64,000 bases of DNA. Source: Hydrogenophaga sp. RAC07 (GTDB lineage: Bacteria; Pseudomonadota; Gammaproteobacteria; Burkholderiales; Burkholderiaceae_C). Within the stretch, counting starts at the first letter, position 1. Each line of letters begins with the position of its first letter. Of this stretch, positions 9,166-18,348 are shown piece by piece. The position numbers and the translations under genes were made by a program. The notes below the pieces were generated by a model. It saw only the letters and a program-made list of their open reading frames with translations. It ran no database searches and was not told the DNA's origin. The stretch spans positions 3,038,001 to 3,102,000 of the forward strand of contig NZ_CP016449.1 in NCBI RefSeq assembly GCF_001713375.1, read 5' to 3'.

Positions 9166-9192
9166 GGTTGTCTCCAGGGTGGTTGTGGGAAA

Positions 9193-10470
9193 TCAGGTGG
9201 CGGGATTGAGGCGGGGATGGGTTTCTTCCCCCCAGTGAAACAAGACGGCGCCGGACAACAGCATGGCCACGGCAACGAACCAGAAGGCGCTCTCGATGCG
9301 ACCACCCAGCGCAGCGGCGGCGCCGAGACCGAGCGCCCCGATGCCATATCCCAGGTCGCGCCAGAAGCGGTAGATGCCGATGGCCGATGCGCGCCAGTTG
9401 GGGTGGGCAATGTCGGCGACGGCAGCGCTCAGATTCGGGTAAAGCATGGCCATGCCCAAACCGGCGATGGCGGCAGATGCACCCCACCACAGCGAACCCG
9501 CGCCCAGCGGCATCAGGGCCACGCCTGCGCCGCACACCCACATGCCCCAGGCATTCAACAGGTGCCGTCCGACGCGGTCGGAGAGACGACCGGTGAAGAA
9601 CTGCGCGGCACCCCAGGTGAAGCCGTAAATGCCGACGATCCAGCCGATGCCCGGCAGGCTCACGCCCTGCTGGTGCAGGTAGACCGGCCAGAACGCCCAG
9701 ACCAATGCATCGACGAACTTCTCAACCAGCCCGGCCTGACAGATCGCCGCCATGCGGCGGTCGCGCCAGGTCATCAAGGCAAACATCTCCGCCGTCGAAG
9801 GTTTGTCGCTGACCGTCTTGGGGTACCGAGGCCTGAGCACTGGGGCGCCAGAGCCCGCGTGACGTTTCACCTCGTCTCGTGCCCAGGGCAGGGTCTCGGC
9901 GATGGAGAGCCAGGACAGCGCGGAGGCCAGCCCGATCACGACCATGCCGAACCACAGCAGTCCCTCCCGCGGGCCGAGCATGGACGCGAGGTAACCCGTG
10001 ATGACACCAGCGATGGCTACGCCCACGTAGCCCGAGAATTCGTTCAACCCGATGACCAGACCGCGCTGGTCGGCACGGGTGATGTCGAGTTTGGCCGTCT
10101 GCGTCATTGACCAGGTGAGACCCTGGTTGATGCCCAGCAGCACGGTGGCGAAGACCACCCAAGCCCAGCTGGTTGCGAAATAGATGAGCAACGGGATGGG
10201 CAAGGCGACCAGCCAGCCAAGCAGCAATACCTGCTTTCGCCCCATTTCCTCGGCCAGGCGTCCTGCCACGAAGTTCATCGTTCCCTTGACGAACCCAAAA
10301 GCAACGACGAAGGCCGCGAGCAGCATGAACGAGCCGCGTGGCACGCCGAATTCGGACTCCGCCAGCGCTGGCACGACGTTGCGCATCATTCCGATGGTCA
10401 TCCCCACGAGCAGCACCTGCAACAGCTGTTGCAGAAACTGACCCAGATTGGCGCGGATGCCGAACTGCAT
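9193..10470 (-). CDS. MFS transporter
   Basis: A membrane protein of about 425 residues with 12 predicted hydrophobic segments. The MFS cytoplasmic loop signature GRLAEEMGRKQVLLLGW is near residue 80, and a second-half counterpart TGRLSDRVGRHLLNAWG near 300. The ATG at 10470 is preferred; an in-frame TTG at 10485 would add five residues. Substrate unknown; neighbours (rhodanese, MBL-fold remnant) suggest a sulfur compound or anion. Confidence 0.85.
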   Translation of the reverse strand: MQFGIRANLGQFLQQLLQVLLVGMTIGMMRNVVPALAESEFGVPRGSFMLLAAFVVAFGFVKGTMNFVAGRLAEEMGRKQVLLLGWLVALPIPLLIYFATSWAWVVFATVLLGINQGLTWSMTQTAKLDITRADQRGLVIGLNEFSGYVGVAIAGVITGYLASMLGPREGLLWFGMVVIGLASALSWLSIAETLPWARDEVKRHAGSGAPVLRPRYPKTVSDKPSTAEMFALMTWRDRRMAAICQAGLVEKFVDALVWAFWPVYLHQQGVSLPGIGWIVGIYGFTWGAAQFFTGRLSDRVGRHLLNAWGMWVCGAGVALMPLGAGSLWWGASAAIAGLGMAMLYPNLSAAVADIAHPNWRASAIGIYRFWRDLGYGIGALGLGAAAALGGRIESAFWFVAVAMLLSGAVLFHWGEETHPRLNPAT

Positions 10471-10477
10471 GGCCGAT

Positions 10478-10800
10478 TCAGGCAATGGCGGGCGCCACGC
10501 CGCGCAGATTGACCTCGACGATGCGCGCCATGTCCGCTGGTTGGGGCGGTATTTCAGCGGTCAGCGCGGTGACAAAGTCATCCCGCGACATCGACAACAT
10601 CGGGTTGAAGCGCTTCTCAAAACCGATGGTGGACGTCGGTTTGCCGGACAGCCCGGCGCCGCAGGCGCTTCCGGCCTGGTGGCCTGGATAGATTTCCAGC
10701 TCGGGCGGCAGCGACAGAAGGCGCGACTGCAACGAGTCGTACAGCTGACGGGCGAGTGCGGCCGGAGCATCGCACCGGTTTGATCTGAGGCCGACATTGC
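10478..10800 (-). pseudogene. C-terminal remnant of an MBL-fold hydrolase (persulfide dioxygenase-like)
   Basis: The leftward frame reads ARQLYDSLQSRLLSLP, then ELEIYPGHQAGSACGAGLSG, KPTSTIGFEKRFNP and so on to a stop at 10478. This is the C-terminal third of beta-lactamase-fold hydrolases of the ETHE1/Blh type, including the metal-binding His of PGH. The metal-binding HxHxDH region and the N-terminus are absent and the reading degenerates upstream of about 10800. It lies directly before the MFS gene, so a former operon has lost its first gene. Confidence 0.7.
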
Positions 10801-10895
10801 TGCAACTTGAAGGGTGTGTCGCTGATAGGGAAAGACAGCGGCAGCAAACGCCGCGAAGGCGGCCAACGCCTAGAGATAAACAATGAAGCGGCGGT

Positions 10896-11219
10896 TCATG
10901 TTCGAGGCTGGAACGCGATGATCGCCATGCCCGCCAATGTCACGGCCACACCTGCCACATCCCAGCTGCTCGGGCGCACGCCGTCCACCGACCACAGCCA
11001 CCCCAGCGCCACGGCCACATAGACCCCGCCGTAGGCCGCATACACACGCCCCGACGGCGCGGCGTGCAGGGTGAGCAACCAAGCGAAGGTGGCCAGGCTC
11101 ACGGCGGCGGCGGGCAACAGCCACCAGCCTGAGCCTTGGCCGCGCAGCCACAGCAGTGGGAGGTAACAACCGACGATCTCGGCGATGGCAGTGACGAGAT
11201 AGAGCAGCAGTGTTTTCAT
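10896..11219 (-). CDS. ynfA: YnfA-family (UPF0060) small membrane protein
   Basis: 107 residues with four hydrophobic segments and the family hallmarks [21 protein letters not shown] at the start and [20 protein letters not shown] in the middle. The family is related to small multidrug resistance transporters. It follows the SCO gene by 16 bases and is probably the last gene of the metal operon. Confidence 0.92.
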   Translation of the reverse strand: MKTLLLYLVTAIAEIVGCYLPLLWLRGQGSGWWLLPAAAVSLATFAWLLTLHAAPSGRVYAAYGGVYVAVALGWLWSVDGVRPSSWDVAGVAVTLAGMAIIAFQPRT

Positions 11220-11235
11220 GGTGGTAAAGGGTTGT

Positions 11236-11868
11236 TCAACCTGCCATGGATCTCAACAGCGTGAGGATGTCTTCGGCAATCACACCGGGCTCCGTGCCAT
11301 AGCTGGAGAACAGGCGCACCCGACCTTCGGTGTCAAACACATACTTGCCCGCCGAGTGGTCCATCGTGTACGAAGTCGGTGTGCTGCCTTCGGCCTTGCG
11401 GTAATAGATCTTGAAGCTGTCCGCCACGGCCTTGAGCTCAGACAGGTCAGGACGCAACGCCAGAAACGTAGGATCGAAGTTGGTCATGTACTCCTTGAGC
11501 AGCTGAAGTGTGTCTCGCTCTGGGTCCACGGTGATGAACAGCACCTGCAGTTGCTTGCCCTGATCGCCCATGAGGCGCTTGACCTCGGCCAGGGTGGTCA
11601 TCGAGGTCGGGCACACATCGGGGCACTGCGTGAAGCCGAAGAACACCACCACCGCTTTGCCACGGAAATCCGCCATGGTGCGCACCAGCCCGGTGTGGTA
11701 GGTCAGTTTCAGGTTCTGTGCAAAGGCAGCCCCTGTGATGTCGGTACTTTTGAAAGTGGGCGCCTGGGGCGAACAGCCAGCAAGGAGACCACCTGCCGCG
11801 AGCCACGATGCGCTCAACGCCAGCACCTTGCGTCGGTTGAATGGACGTGCGGGAGCCATCTCTTTCAT
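11236..11868 (-). CDS. SCO1/SenC-family copper chaperone lipoprotein
   Basis: 210 residues with an N-terminal lipobox (LLAGC) and a thioredoxin-like fold. The copper/redox site [12 protein letters not shown] contains the CxxxC pair, and the conserved distal His is in [13 protein letters not shown] proteins deliver copper to cytochrome oxidase or serve as periplasmic thiol reductases. The ATG shares ATGA with the stop of the DsbA/G-like gene, so translation is coupled. Confidence 0.92.
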   Translation of the reverse strand: MKEMAPARPFNRRKVLALSASWLAAGGLLAGCSPQAPTFKSTDITGAAFAQNLKLTYHTGLVRTMADFRGKAVVVFFGFTQCPDVCPTSMTTLAEVKRLMGDQGKQLQVLFITVDPERDTLQLLKEYMTNFDPTFLALRPDLSELKAVADSFKIYYRKAEGSTPTSYTMDHSAGKYVFDTEGRVRLFSSYGTEPGVIAEDILTLLRSMAG

Positions 11869-12521
11869 TTCTTCGCCCTGGCCACTTCTTCAGCCACAAG
11901 GGCAGCCAACTGGTCAGGCCCGAAACTCGGCAGGCTGCGGCCGTTGACAAAGAAGGTGGGCGTTTTGGTGACCTGCAGCGCGGTGAGGTCTTCGATGTCC
12001 TGCTGCAACAAGGACTGCATGCCGGGTTTCTCGATGTCCTGGCGCGCTTTCACGAGGTCCAGCCCGGCTTGCTCAGCCACCTTGAACGCGGTCTCGATGT
12101 TGGGCCGACCATGATCCGCCCAGGCGGGCTGCGCGGCCAGCACAGCCTCAAGAACCGGTTGGTACTTGCCCTGGCTCTTGGCGGACTCCAGCAGCTTGAC
12201 CACCTGGTCTGAGCCCTGGTGGAAAGGTGCATACCGGATCACCAGTCGGACGTCGTTGGGGTATTGCGCCATCAGGTTCTTCACGATGGGATAGAACGCA
12301 CGACAGGTCTCACAGGCTGGGTCAAAGAACTCGACGATGGTGACCGGGGCACTTTGGGCACCAAACACCGGCGAGTGCATCCGCACCAGGCGGGTCTGCT
12401 CGGCCTTGACCTGCACTTCCTGGGCAGTCTGCACGCGCTCTTGGTACGCGTTCATGCCCAGGTAGAAGAACAGGGCAACGATGGCCACCAGGCCAATGAC
12501 GGTGAATTTTTTGGCGCTCAT
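11865..12521 (-). CDS. DsbA/DsbG-like thiol-disulfide oxidoreductase
   Basis: 218 residues with a membrane anchor or signal segment (FTVIGLVAIVALFFYLG) and a DsbA-type thioredoxin domain. The active site is FFDPACETCRAFYPI (CETC) and the cis-Pro loop is TKTPTFFVNG. The chosen ATG 12521 overlaps the stop of dsbB in an ATGA; the longer frame is dsbB shadow. It is expected to work with the adjacent DsbB to form disulfides in periplasmic metal proteins. Confidence 0.9.
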   Translation of the reverse strand: MSAKKFTVIGLVAIVALFFYLGMNAYQERVQTAQEVQVKAEQTRLVRMHSPVFGAQSAPVTIVEFFDPACETCRAFYPIVKNLMAQYPNDVRLVIRYAPFHQGSDQVVKLLESAKSQGKYQPVLEAVLAAQPAWADHGRPNIETAFKVAEQAGLDLVKARQDIEKPGMQSLLQQDIEDLTALQVTKTPTFFVNGRSLPSFGPDQLAALVAEEVARAKK

Positions 12522-12934
12522 GAACGGGTCTTTCTCAGGTAAACAAAAAGCAGGATGACGATGGCGATGAAGGCTGCGAGCGACAACCAGGGGATCTGAA
12601 TGCCGCCCAGAATCTCCAGACTTTGTTCGCTGCATGAGGGGCCGGTGCCACAGGGCACCCACCACTTCGGCACCCGGCCGGCGATGAGTGCTGAGTGGTA
12701 GCCGGCCATGACTGCGCCACCTGCTGCCAACGGCAGTGCATAGACCGCTCCACGACGGTCTTCGGCAAATGCGGCCATACCCAGGATGAGCGCCAGCGGG
12801 AACATGAAGATCCTCTGGTACCAGCACAGCAGACAGGGCGTCATGCCCATGACTTCACCGATGAAGAGCGCGCCAAGCGTGGCGACCATGGCGATGCCCC
12901 ATGCGGACATGATCCAGAACCAACCGTGCTTCAT
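12518..12934 (-). CDS. dsbB: Disulfide bond formation protein DsbB
   Basis: 138 residues with four transmembrane segments. The first redox pair is TPCLLCWYQR and the second CGTGPSC in the second periplasmic loop, as in DsbB/BdbC proteins. It reoxidises the neighbouring DsbA/G-like protein by passing electrons to quinone. It has ATGA overlaps with both neighbours (lspA before, DsbA/G after). Confidence 0.92.
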   Translation of the reverse strand: MKHGWFWIMSAWGIAMVATLGALFIGEVMGMTPCLLCWYQRIFMFPLALILGMAAFAEDRRGAVYALPLAAGGAVMAGYHSALIAGRVPKWWVPCGTGPSCSEQSLEILGGIQIPWLSLAAFIAIVILLFVYLRKTRS

Positions 12935-13455
12935 GAAGGCTGCTCCTCAGGCGCCTTTCGGGGCGATTGGCGCGGTGACCATTTCAGTGATGCGAAGCAC
13001 CAGACCAGCATGGAGCACACGATGAAAACGTCTGCTAGGTTAAAGGCCGGCCAGTGGATGCTGCGCCAGTGCAAGTCGAGGAAATCCACCACGGCGCCGA
13101 TCTGGATGCGGTCCACCAGGTTGCCACCTCCCCCGCCCACAACAAAAGCACCCACCCACCGATCCAGCGGTTCGGCCTGCCGGGCAAGGCACACCACAGA
13201 GACAACACCCACCACCAGCGCTGTCACGCCGATAAAAAACCAGCGCTGCCAACCACCCGCATCGGCCAGCAACGAGAAGGCCGCACCCGTGTTGAGCACA
13301 TGCACGAAGTTGAACCACTCGGTCACCTTGATGGCTTCACCGAGTGCAAGGGTGGATGAGAAGTACGATTTGCTGAGTTGATCAACAAACAAAAGAACCG
13401 CGACGGCAACCAGCCACGTCCATCGCGGGTTTCGCTGGGTCCAGCGAACTTTCAT
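12931..13455 (-). CDS. lspA: Lipoprotein signal peptidase (signal peptidase II), accessory copy
   Basis: 174 residues, four transmembrane segments. The catalytic aspartates are in GGNLVDRIQIGAVVDFLDLHW and HWPAFNLADVFIV. Start chosen at ATG 13455. Accessory lspA copies are common in heavy-metal islands. Here it precedes dsbB with an ATGA overlap and may process the SCO lipoprotein made from the same operon. Confidence 0.92.
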   Translation of the reverse strand: MKVRWTQRNPRWTWLVAVAVLLFVDQLSKSYFSSTLALGEAIKVTEWFNFVHVLNTGAAFSLLADAGGWQRWFFIGVTALVVGVVSVVCLARQAEPLDRWVGAFVVGGGGGNLVDRIQIGAVVDFLDLHWRSIHWPAFNLADVFIVCSMLVWCFASLKWSPRQSPRKAPEEQPS

Positions 13456-13550
13456 GAGAGGGTCCTTCCAAAACGATCCGGGAATGGCCACCGTGTGCGA
13501 CGGCGGCCACTTGAAGCCAAGGGATCGGGGAAGAGGTGCCTGTCAGCGCT

Positions 13551-13925
13551 TCAGGCGGACAGATTCAGCCCCGAACGTTTCGGGGCAGACCATTGAGGAC
13601 GGTAGGGTCGCTCGTGCCAGGGCGGCAAGATCAGTTCGACGAGGTGTTCGACCCGCTCAATGCCCGCAGGGTCGGCCATGGTCGCTGCAGTCGCCGTCAC
13701 AGCGGCAGCGCAGTTGGCGTGGCAGGTTCCGCAGTCAAGATCAAACCCCTGTCCTTTGGCGGTCAGATCGTCTGTTTCCTGAACCGGCAACAGATGCATG
13801 GGCTGATGGTGCTGGGCTTGGAGTCCTTGGGCCACCGCACCGTGGCCGCAGCACTCGGTCGCCGCAGCTGCAGAAAACTGAAGCGGCAGCAGCGTAAGCA
13901 TCAGCAGGATCAGGAAAACACGCAT
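13551..13925 (-). CDS. CzcI-like small exported metal-resistance protein
   Basis: 124 residues starting with a signal peptide (MRVFLILLMLTLLPLQFSAAAA). The mature protein is Cys/His-rich: ECCGHG near the start, and DLDCGTCHANCAAA around the centre. Overall plan and the signal sequence resemble the CzcI-type proteins beside cobalt-zinc-cadmium systems. It lies between the DUF3703 gene and lspA, same strand. The family assignment rests on pattern only. Confidence 0.62.
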   Translation of the reverse strand: MRVFLILLMLTLLPLQFSAAAATECCGHGAVAQGLQAQHHQPMHLLPVQETDDLTAKGQGFDLDCGTCHANCAAAVTATAATMADPAGIERVEHLVELILPPWHERPYRPQWSAPKRSGLNLSA

Positions 13926-13934
13926 AGATGGATT

Positions 13935-14321
13935 TTATGCGGCGGGCGTTTCACCGGTGCGAGCCTGGGCGATCAAGTCGGCCAAGTCCGGGTGCACCGG
14001 AAGCGGCTCGAAGGCGCTCACGGTGGATCGACCCGGGTTGCCCAGCGGCAAGCGTCCGCTCAAATGGCCCAAGGGAACCAAGGCCAAACGCAGCACCTGG
14101 CCTGCAGCCTCAGACCTTTCGCGCGTGCGCCAGGCCAGTCCCAGCATGTGCGCGTGCGTCTGCAAGTCGGGCTTGATGTGGAGCTGCCGCACCACATGCG
14201 CTGCCTCCGGGTACAACCAGGCTTGTTCAATGGAACTTGCCTCTTTCGCTTCGTGCATCAATCGGGCATGGGTCGTCTCGTCGAACCGGCGAGCGGATGG
14301 TAGGTCAGTGAACGTGGCCAT
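13935..14321 (-). CDS. DUF3703-family protein
   Basis: About 128 residues from ATG 14321. The signature LRLALVPLGHLSGRLPLGNPGRS and the following FEPLPVHPDLADLI are characteristic of DUF3703, a family commonly found next to CDF and RND metal transporters. Function unknown. Its start overlaps the 3' end of the cation-efflux gene by 17 bases. Confidence 0.85.
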   Translation of the reverse strand: MATFTDLPSARRFDETTHARLMHEAKEASSIEQAWLYPEAAHVVRQLHIKPDLQTHAHMLGLAWRTRERSEAAGQVLRLALVPLGHLSGRLPLGNPGRSTVSAFEPLPVHPDLADLIAQARTGETPAA

Positions 14322-14957
14322 GGTGGTCCTTTGCGCTGTCATCACCGAGCTCTCCCCGTGCCTGCCGCATCACCGTCCAGCCGCCGTGCAGGGCCAGCGA
14401 GGCCATCAGGCTGGCCACCACCAGGTCGGGCCAAGCCGAGCCGGTGCCGAACACACCGAGCGCGGCCATGAACACCGCCACGTTGCCGATGGCGTCGTTG
14501 CGCGAGCACAGCCACACGCTGCGCATGTTGGCGTCGTCCTCGCGAAACGCGTAGAGCATCCAGGCCACGGCCACGTTGGCCGACAGCGCCAGCAGCGCCA
14601 CCGCGCCCATGGTCACGGCCTGCGGCACACCGCCGTGCCACACCGCCCACAACGCCGCGCCCAGCACATAAAGGCCAAAGCCCATCATGCTCACGGCCTT
14701 GAGCATCGCCGCACGCGCGCGCAAGGCCAGCGCCGAAGCCAGCACGGCGAGTGACACCGCGTAGTTGAGCGCGTCGCCCGCAAAGTCCACCGTGCCGGCC
14801 AGCAGCGAGAGCGAACCGGCCTGCACCTCGGCGCCGATCTCGATCAGAAACATGGCGGCGTTGACGATCAGGGCGATCCACAGGATCTGCGGTAGCGCGG
14901 CAGGTTGAAGAGGGTCTCGGCTTTGGGGGTGTCGTGGTCACAGCAATGGACAGACAT
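14305..14957 (-). pseudogene. Cation diffusion facilitator (CzcD/DmeF-like), frameshifted near the N-terminus
   Basis: From ATG 14957 (AAGGAAAA upstream) the frame reads MSVHCCDHDTPKAETLFNLP then RYR. About one base is then missing near 14887-14890, and the natural continuation (ILWIALIVNAAMFLIEIGAE) is in another frame running to 14305. The rest looks intact: six membrane segments including GTVDFAGDALNYAVSLAVLA and CSRNDAIGNVAVFMAALGVF with the paired metal-site Asp residues, and a His-rich tail. Internal initiation at ATG 14853 could give a protein lacking its first 35 residues. It is the first gene after the MerR-type promoter. Confidence 0.8.
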
Positions 14958-14977
14958 GGTTTTCCTTTCGATGCCTG

Positions 14978-15009
14978 CATTGGAAACCCTGGAGCCGCTA
15001 CAGTGTCAA
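14978..15009 (-). promoter_or_regulatory. MerR-family-type promoter with 19-bp spacer
   Basis: Reading leftward, TTGACA (15009-15004) is followed by exactly 19 bases and then TCCAAT. The spacer contains CTGTAG-CGG-CTCCAG, an inverted repeat with one mismatch. An over-long spacer with a dyad is the hallmark of promoters activated by MerR/CadR/PbrR-type regulators. It drives the cation-efflux/DUF3703/lspA operon. Confidence 0.75.
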
Positions 15010-15193
15010 CCACTGCTGTCCAGGAGGTTACGGGCGAAGCAGGTCAGAAGTCCTGCCCCGATTAAGAGGGAGGTTGCCATGCGCAAATGGAAGATGGCGA
15101 GCTATGGACGAACTGCGCATCATCTTTTCTCAATCAGGGGATGAGGATCCTGTTGCCCCTGGAGGCAGCGAGAACCCCGTAGTTTGTTACTCG
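15010..15193. other. Gene-free stretch where a merR-type regulator would be expected
   Basis: In related clusters a MerR-type regulator gene begins here on the plus strand. Only a short frame (ATG 15079, about 21 codons) is seen. The stretch around 15090-15120 (AAGATGGCGAGCTATGGACG) resembles a damaged start of such a gene (K-I-G-E-L-R pattern with single-base indels). This is a weak reading and nothing else is supported. Confidence 0.3.
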
Positions 15194-17386
15194 TCACGCT
15201 CCCTGGATCGCAGCGGCCCGTAGGCGCAGGGCATTGCCGATCACCGAGGCCGAGCTCAGGCTCATGGCCAAGGCAGCGATCATGGGCGAGAGCAGCCAGC
15301 CGGTGAAGGGATACAGCAAGCCGGCGGCCAGCGGAATGCCCAGCGCGTTGTAGACGAAGGCGAACGCCAGGTTCTGCTTCATATTGGCCACCGTGGCCAC
15401 CGAGAGCGCGCGGGCCGTGGCGATGCCGCGCAGGTCGCCTTTGACCAAGGTGAGTTGCGCGCTGTTCATGGCCACGTCGGTGCCGGTGCCCATGGCGATG
15501 CCCACATCGGCGCGGGCTAGGGCCGGTGCGTCGTTGATGCCGTCGCCCGCCATGGCCACCACGCGGCCCTCGGCCTGCAGCTTCTCCACCAGCTTGAGTT
15601 TGTCGGCCGGCTTCACTCCTCCGTACACCTCTTCAATGCCCAGGCGCTGGGCCACCGAGCGCGCGGTGGTCAGGCCGTCGCCCGTGGCCATGACGACGCG
15701 AATGTGAGCCTGGCGCAGCGATGCGAGTGCAGCGGCTGTGGTGGTTTTGATCGGATCGGACACAGCCAGCAAACCGGCTAGGGTCTTGTTGGCCGCGAGG
15801 TACATGACGCTGGCGCCCTGCGCTCGCAGCGCTTCGGCCTCTGTGTCCAGCGGTGAAGTGTCCACACCGATTTGCTGCATCAGCGCCGTGTTGCCCAGCG
15901 CCAGCACCTGCCCGTCCACCCGGCCGCGCACCCCAATGCCGGACTCGGAGTCAAACTGCTCAGGCTTGTCCAGCGCAAGCCCCTGTTCCTTCGCCGCAGC
16001 CACGATGGCGGCGGCCAGCGGATGTTCGCTCCCCTGGTCCAGGCTGGCGGCCAGGCGCAAGACCTCGTCCTCGGCAAAACTCCCGAAGCCGATGGCGCGC
16101 TCGAACCTCGGATGTCCTTCGGTCAGGGTGCCGGTCTTGTCGACGATCAGCGTGTCGACCTTGCGCAGGTTCTCGATGGCCGCAGCGTCGCGGAACAACA
16201 CGCCATGGGTGGCGCCTCTCCCGGTGGCCACCATGATGGACATGGGCGTGGCCAGACCCAGCGCACAGGGGCAGGCGATGATGAGAACCGCCACCGCGTT
16301 GATGAGCCCATGCACCCAGCTCGGCTCGGGCCCGAAGAACCCCCAGCCCAAAAAGGTGAGCAGCGCCGCGGCAACAACGCCCATCACAAAGTACCCCGCC
16401 ACCTGGTCGGCCATGCGCTGCATGGGCGCACGCGAGCGCTGGGCCATGGCGACCATCTGCACGATCTGCGAGAGCACGGTGGCCGATCCCACATGCTCGG
16501 ACTTCAACACCAGCGCACCGCTGGTGTTGAGCGTGGCTCCGATCAGCTTGTCGCCCATCCGCTTGGTCACCGGGAGCGGCTCGCCTGTGAGCATCGACTC
16601 GTCCACCGCGCTGCTGCCTTCGACCACCGTGCCGTCGGTAGGCACTTTCTCGCCCGGGCGTACGCGCAGCAGGTCGCCCACATGCACGTGGGCCAGCGGC
16701 ACGTCTTCCTCCAGCCCATCGGACCGGATGCGCCGCGCGGTCTTTGGCGCCAGCTCCAGCAGCGAGCGGATGGCCGCAGAGGTTTGTGAACGCGCCTTGA
16801 GCTCCAGCAGTTGGCCCAGCAAGGTGAGTGAAATGATCACGGCCGCCGCTTCAAAGTACACCGACACGCGTCCCATGGAGACGAACGAATCGGGGAACAC
16901 CTGCGGCGCCACCGTGGCCACAACGCTGTAGACAAACGCCGAGCCGGTGCCCAGGCTGATCAGTGTCCACATGTTGGGGCTGCGATTCAGCACCGACTGT
17001 GCGCCCCGCACGAAGAACGGCCAGCCTGCCCAGAGCACCACCGGCACGGTGAGCACGAGTTCAATCCAGCTTTGCGTGGCCATCTCAAACCAGCCGAGGT
17101 TGTGGCCAAACATCGCCAGCACTGCCACCACCACGGTGAGTGGCAGGGTCCACCAGAAGCGGCGCTGGAAGTCGAGCAACTCGGGGTTTTCGGTCTCGTC
17201 CAGTGCCGGCATGACCGGCTCGAGCGACATGCCGCATTTGGGACAATTCCCCGGCTGGTCCTGGCGGATCTCCGGGTGCATCGGACAGGTGTAGACCGTG
17301 CCTTCCAGCGGAGATGCCAAGGGTGGAGAAGCCTGCACACCCGGGCTTCCAGCGTGACGATGATCGTGATGACGATGTGACTCCAT
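15194..17386 (-). CDS. Copper-translocating P1B-type ATPase
   Basis: Inner-membrane Cu(I) exporter of about 730 residues. A His-rich head ([12 protein letters not shown]) is followed by a YTCPMHPEI...[10 protein letters not shown] heavy-metal-binding domain instead of a classic HMA domain. Then come eight membrane segments with the ion-binding CPC motif ([10 protein letters not shown], about residue 372), the TGEP loop, the phosphorylation site DKTGTLTEG (about 415), the SEHPLA nucleotide-site motif and the hinge [10 protein letters not shown]. Start chosen at ATG 17386 with GGAG seven bases upstream; the preceding 21 codons overlap the HMA gene. The stand-alone HMA protein upstream may deliver copper to it. 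Confidence 0.95.
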   Translation of the reverse strand: MESHRHHDHRHAGSPGVQASPPLASPLEGTVYTCPMHPEIRQDQPGNCPKCGMSLEPVMPALDETENPELLDFQRRFWWTLPLTVVVAVLAMFGHNLGWFEMATQSWIELVLTVPVVLWAGWPFFVRGAQSVLNRSPNMWTLISLGTGSAFVYSVVATVAPQVFPDSFVSMGRVSVYFEAAAVIISLTLLGQLLELKARSQTSAAIRSLLELAPKTARRIRSDGLEEDVPLAHVHVGDLLRVRPGEKVPTDGTVVEGSSAVDESMLTGEPLPVTKRMGDKLIGATLNTSGALVLKSEHVGSATVLSQIVQMVAMAQRSRAPMQRMADQVAGYFVMGVVAAALLTFLGWGFFGPEPSWVHGLINAVAVLIIACPCALGLATPMSIMVATGRGATHGVLFRDAAAIENLRKVDTLIVDKTGTLTEGHPRFERAIGFGSFAEDEVLRLAASLDQGSEHPLAAAIVAAAKEQGLALDKPEQFDSESGIGVRGRVDGQVLALGNTALMQQIGVDTSPLDTEAEALRAQGASVMYLAANKTLAGLLAVSDPIKTTTAAALASLRQAHIRVVMATGDGLTTARSVAQRLGIEEVYGGVKPADKLKLVEKLQAEGRVVAMAGDGINDAPALARADVGIAMGTGTDVAMNSAQLTLVKGDLRGIATARALSVATVANMKQNLAFAFVYNALGIPLAAGLLYPFTGWLLSPMIAALAMSLSSASVIGNALRLRAAAIQGA

Positions 17387-17433
17387 GGCGTGGCTCCAAT
17401 CTTCAGGCTGGCTGTGCCGGACCCATGGTGGGG

Positions 17434-17721
17434 TCAACTGCAGCAGCAACCGCCCTCGGGCGCAGCGGGCGGTGGCGGACTGTCGGTTGCCTGACCCGAC
17501 GGGGCGCCATTTGTGACCACCTCGCTTTCGTAGCGCCTTGCCGCCAATGCAGAAATCAGCTGCGATGGCGCCACGTTCGCCTCAGCTGTGACCCTCACAC
17601 GGCCAGCTCGCAGATCCACTGCGACGTCCTGCACACCGTCGATTGGAGCCAGGGCCGTCGTGACGCGCTGGACGCAGGCACCGCAGGTCATGCCCTGCAC
17701 ATCGAGATCGATGATGTTCAT
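17434..17721 (-). CDS. Heavy-metal-associated (HMA) domain metallochaperone
   Basis: 95 residues, CopZ-like. The metal site is the canonical [11 protein letters not shown] near the N-terminus, in a ferredoxin-like beta-alpha-beta fold. An unusual extension of about 30 residues follows, ending in a Pro-rich stretch and the Cys cluster GGCCCS. Start at ATG 17721 with AGGAGAT four bases upstream. It lies 47 bases before the copper ATPase gene and probably feeds it Cu(I). Confidence 0.9.
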   Translation of the reverse strand: MNIIDLDVQGMTCGACVQRVTTALAPIDGVQDVAVDLRAGRVRVTAEANVAPSQLISALAARRYESEVVTNGAPSGQATDSPPPPAAPEGGCCCS

Positions 17722-17732
17722 CGTGATCTCCT

Positions 17733-18218
17733 TCACTTGCCGGCGGGCGGCATGGTTCCATCCGGCATGCGCTGCATCATCATTTCCATCATGGTCTGCA
17801 TCAGGTCCATGCGCATCTCCATCATCTGATGGTGCTTGGACATGTCCATGGGCATGTCCTTCATGCCCGCCATTCCCGGCATGCCCGCCTTGCCGTGCAT
17901 GCTGCCCATCCCCTTCATGTCCTTCATGCCTTTCATCATGGCCATGCCTTCGTGCATGGTTTTCATGTGCTCGGCCATCAAGGCCTGGCGCTCAGCTGGC
18001 GTCTTGGCATTCATCATCTTGTCGCGCATGGCCTGCATGTCTTTCATGTGGTCGTGCATGGCTGACGGCGCCCCAGACGGTGCCACAGCTGCTAGATGCG
18101 CAGCGTGTTGATCTGCATTGGCCGCCGACATGGGACCCGCTGCCGGGGCGTTGGGGTTCGCGCAAGCGGTCAGCAAGACGGCGGTCGAAAGCGTGAGGAG
18201 GGTGTGGATGGTTTTCAT
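17733..18218 (-). CDS. Met/His-rich lipoprotein
   Basis: 161 residues with a lipobox (STAVLLTAC) after a short signal. The mature chain is very rich in Met with repeated MKGM/MKDM, MPMDMSKHHQMMEMRMDLM motifs, as in proteins that sequester Cu(I) or Ag(I) in the periplasm. It is followed by the HMA gene after 11 bases. No enzymatic domain is seen. Confidence 0.8.
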   Translation of the reverse strand: MKTIHTLLTLSTAVLLTACANPNAPAAGPMSAANADQHAAHLAAVAPSGAPSAMHDHMKDMQAMRDKMMNAKTPAERQALMAEHMKTMHEGMAMMKGMKDMKGMGSMHGKAGMPGMAGMKDMPMDMSKHHQMMEMRMDLMQTMMEMMMQRMPDGTMPPAGK

Positions 18219-18348
18219 GATGGTGTTCTTGAAGGAATGGGGGAGCCGCCGCAGGCGGCAACAAAATGGGGATGCCAGACAGGAGATGGGACGCCATCTG
18301 GGTGACCCAGACAGCAAGAGCGCTCTTCGCAATGGGCTGCGAAGCGGT

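Noticed and set aside
15738..16931. Rightward open frame of 397 codons opposite the copper ATPase
   Set aside because: Shadow; composition is Ser/Arg/Pro-rich without domain.
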